Assembly (NCBI GenBank): GCA_018055865.1
Contig: JAGPGR010000127.1
Location: 1 to 5,949 of the forward strand
Length of the DNA: 5,949 nucleotides
Origin: Paludibacteraceae bacterium
GTDB taxonomy: Bacteria; Bacteroidota; Bacteroidia; Bacteroidales; Paludibacteraceae
Direction of reading: 5' to 3'
Shown: in pieces, positions 5,536-5,949 of the stretch
Layout of the letters: each line of letters begins with the position of its first letter
Position numbering within the stretch: the stretch's first letter is position 1
Program-made: the position numbers and the translations under genes
The notes under the pieces: model-generated
What the model was told of the DNA's origin: nothing
Database searches by the model: none
Seen by the model: only the letters and a program-made list of their open reading frames with translations

Positions 5536-5691
5536 ATGCATACGTTCATGCGTCAAAAAGCATCGTTCGTACATTCATTAAAAATAGTTGAAGAAATGAC
5601 ACTATCTTTATGCGCGTCAGAATCGGAGAATAGTCCTTCCGCCTGGCTACAGTTCTTTGAAAATCAGACTATCAGCGTTATTCTTTTATAA
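5536..5691 (+). CDS. Candidate small ORF, 51 aa, function unknown
   Basis: The + strand is open from 5512, with ATG at 5536 and TAA at 5689-5691, encoding 51 residues. Further in-frame ATGs lie at 5548 and 5596. The product begins MHTFMRQKASFVHSLKIVEE, has a middle section with Cys26 and ends SAWLQFFENQTISVILL, giving a charged N-terminal half and a hydrophobic, aromatic C-terminus. Amino acid composition and codon choice look protein-like rather than random, and no competing frame explains this stretch. I recognise no domain and cannot say whether it has homologues. It converges on the AraC-type gene with only 3 bp between stop codons. A near-match -7 box (TGAATTTG, 5495-5502) is the only promoter hint. 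It could equally be a remnant of a longer gene or part of a dispersed repeat. Confidence 0.35.
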   Translation: MHTFMRQKASFVHSLKIVEEMTLSLCASESENSPSAWLQFFENQTISVILL

Positions 5692-5694
5692 CCA

Positions 5695-5949
5695 TCAGGG
5701 CTGCTGAGTGACTGTATCTGTGGTTGCAGATGCGTATATTTCCATCCATTTGCTGGGGGTCATGCCGGTTTCTTCCTTGAAACAGGCGTAGAAACTGGAG
5801 TTGGACGCAAAGCCCGACTGCCTGCCGATGCCTTCGATGGATAGTTTGTTTACCGAATTCATTTTCATCAGTTCCATAGCATGATGGATACGCAGTTCGT
5901 TTTTCATTTCGCTGAAACTCGTGTTCATGATCATATTGAGGCAGTACTG
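5695..5949 (-). CDS. AraC-family transcriptional regulator, C-terminal part (5' end outside window)
   Basis: Reading on the - strand, the frame is open from the window edge to the TGA at 5697-5695, giving the last 84 residues. The in-frame Met codons at 5934 and 5928 are internal, because the residues before them (QYCLN) continue the family pattern in which CLN/YLN precedes MIMNTSFSEMKNELRIHHAMELM. The second half of the AraC HTH follows: LSIEGIGRQSGFASNSSFYACFKEETGMTPSKWME, with the hallmark GF-x-S-x-S-x-F-x-x-x-F-K-x-x-x-G-x-x-P. A 14-residue Thr/Gln-rich tail ends the protein. The sensor part is not visible, so it could be a plain AraC regulator or one of the larger Bacteroidota membrane or TPR-linked regulators with a C-terminal AraC domain. 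Its target is unknown. No terminator was found after the stop. Confidence 0.88.
   Translation of the reverse strand, partial: QYCLNMIMNTSFSEMKNELRIHHAMELMKMNSVNKLSIEGIGRQSGFASNSSFYACFKEETGMTPSKWMEIYASATTDTVTQQP

Noticed and set aside
1..5949. tRNA, rRNA or riboswitch
   Set aside because: No cloverleaf, rRNA-like segment or known riboswitch core was seen on reading the spacers on both strands; this was done by eye, without a covariance search.

Overview
The window looks like a chromosomal segment of a Bacteroidota bacterium, probably a Bacteroidales/Marinilabiliales-type lineage. The base composition is moderate to low GC. Start codons lack clear Shine-Dalgarno sequences. Two promoters match the Bacteroidota -7 consensus TAnnTTTG. 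The MCE protein is the Bacteroidota form with repeated GxGTxGR modules, and the spacers carry hairpin and short-repeat sequence of the kind common in this phylum. The lineage is inferred from style; there is no rRNA or marker gene.

Left part (1-2290, + strand): the end of a lipid-trafficking ABC operon in the order mlaE (C-terminal end only), mlaF (ATPase) and mlaD (MCE substrate-binding protein). Permease, ATPase and MCE subunit would form one inner-membrane complex moving phospholipid between inner and outer membranes. MlaF carries an unusual duplicated acidic N-terminal extension. The mlaF-mlaD spacer is built from 7-bp and 8-bp tandem repeats. The operon is followed by a REP-like inverted repeat and then a strong, probably bidirectional, terminator.

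Middle (2450-3478, - strand): a secreted 342-aa protein with a C-terminal lipocalin-like beta domain and no recognised function. Its short leader has a -7 box and a perfect 13-bp palindrome identical to the core of the E. coli Fur box.

Right part (3551-5193, - strand): a complete hipBA toxin-antitoxin module, with a HipA-family kinase toxin and an XRE antitoxin overlapping by one base. Its promoter region shows a clear autoregulatory layout: two 19-bp operator copies (18/19 identical), 32 bp apart, bracket a perfect TAnnTTTG box.

Far right (5194-5949): a mosaic spacer with hairpins and a degenerate inverted repeat, then a possible unannotated 51-aa small ORF on the + strand. The ORF ends 3 bp short of the stop codon of a converging AraC-type regulator, of which only the C-terminal DNA-binding domain is inside the window. 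Nothing here demands a wholly new system. The best leads are the hipBA operator architecture, the Fur-box-like palindrome, the 51-aa ORF and the MlaF extension.
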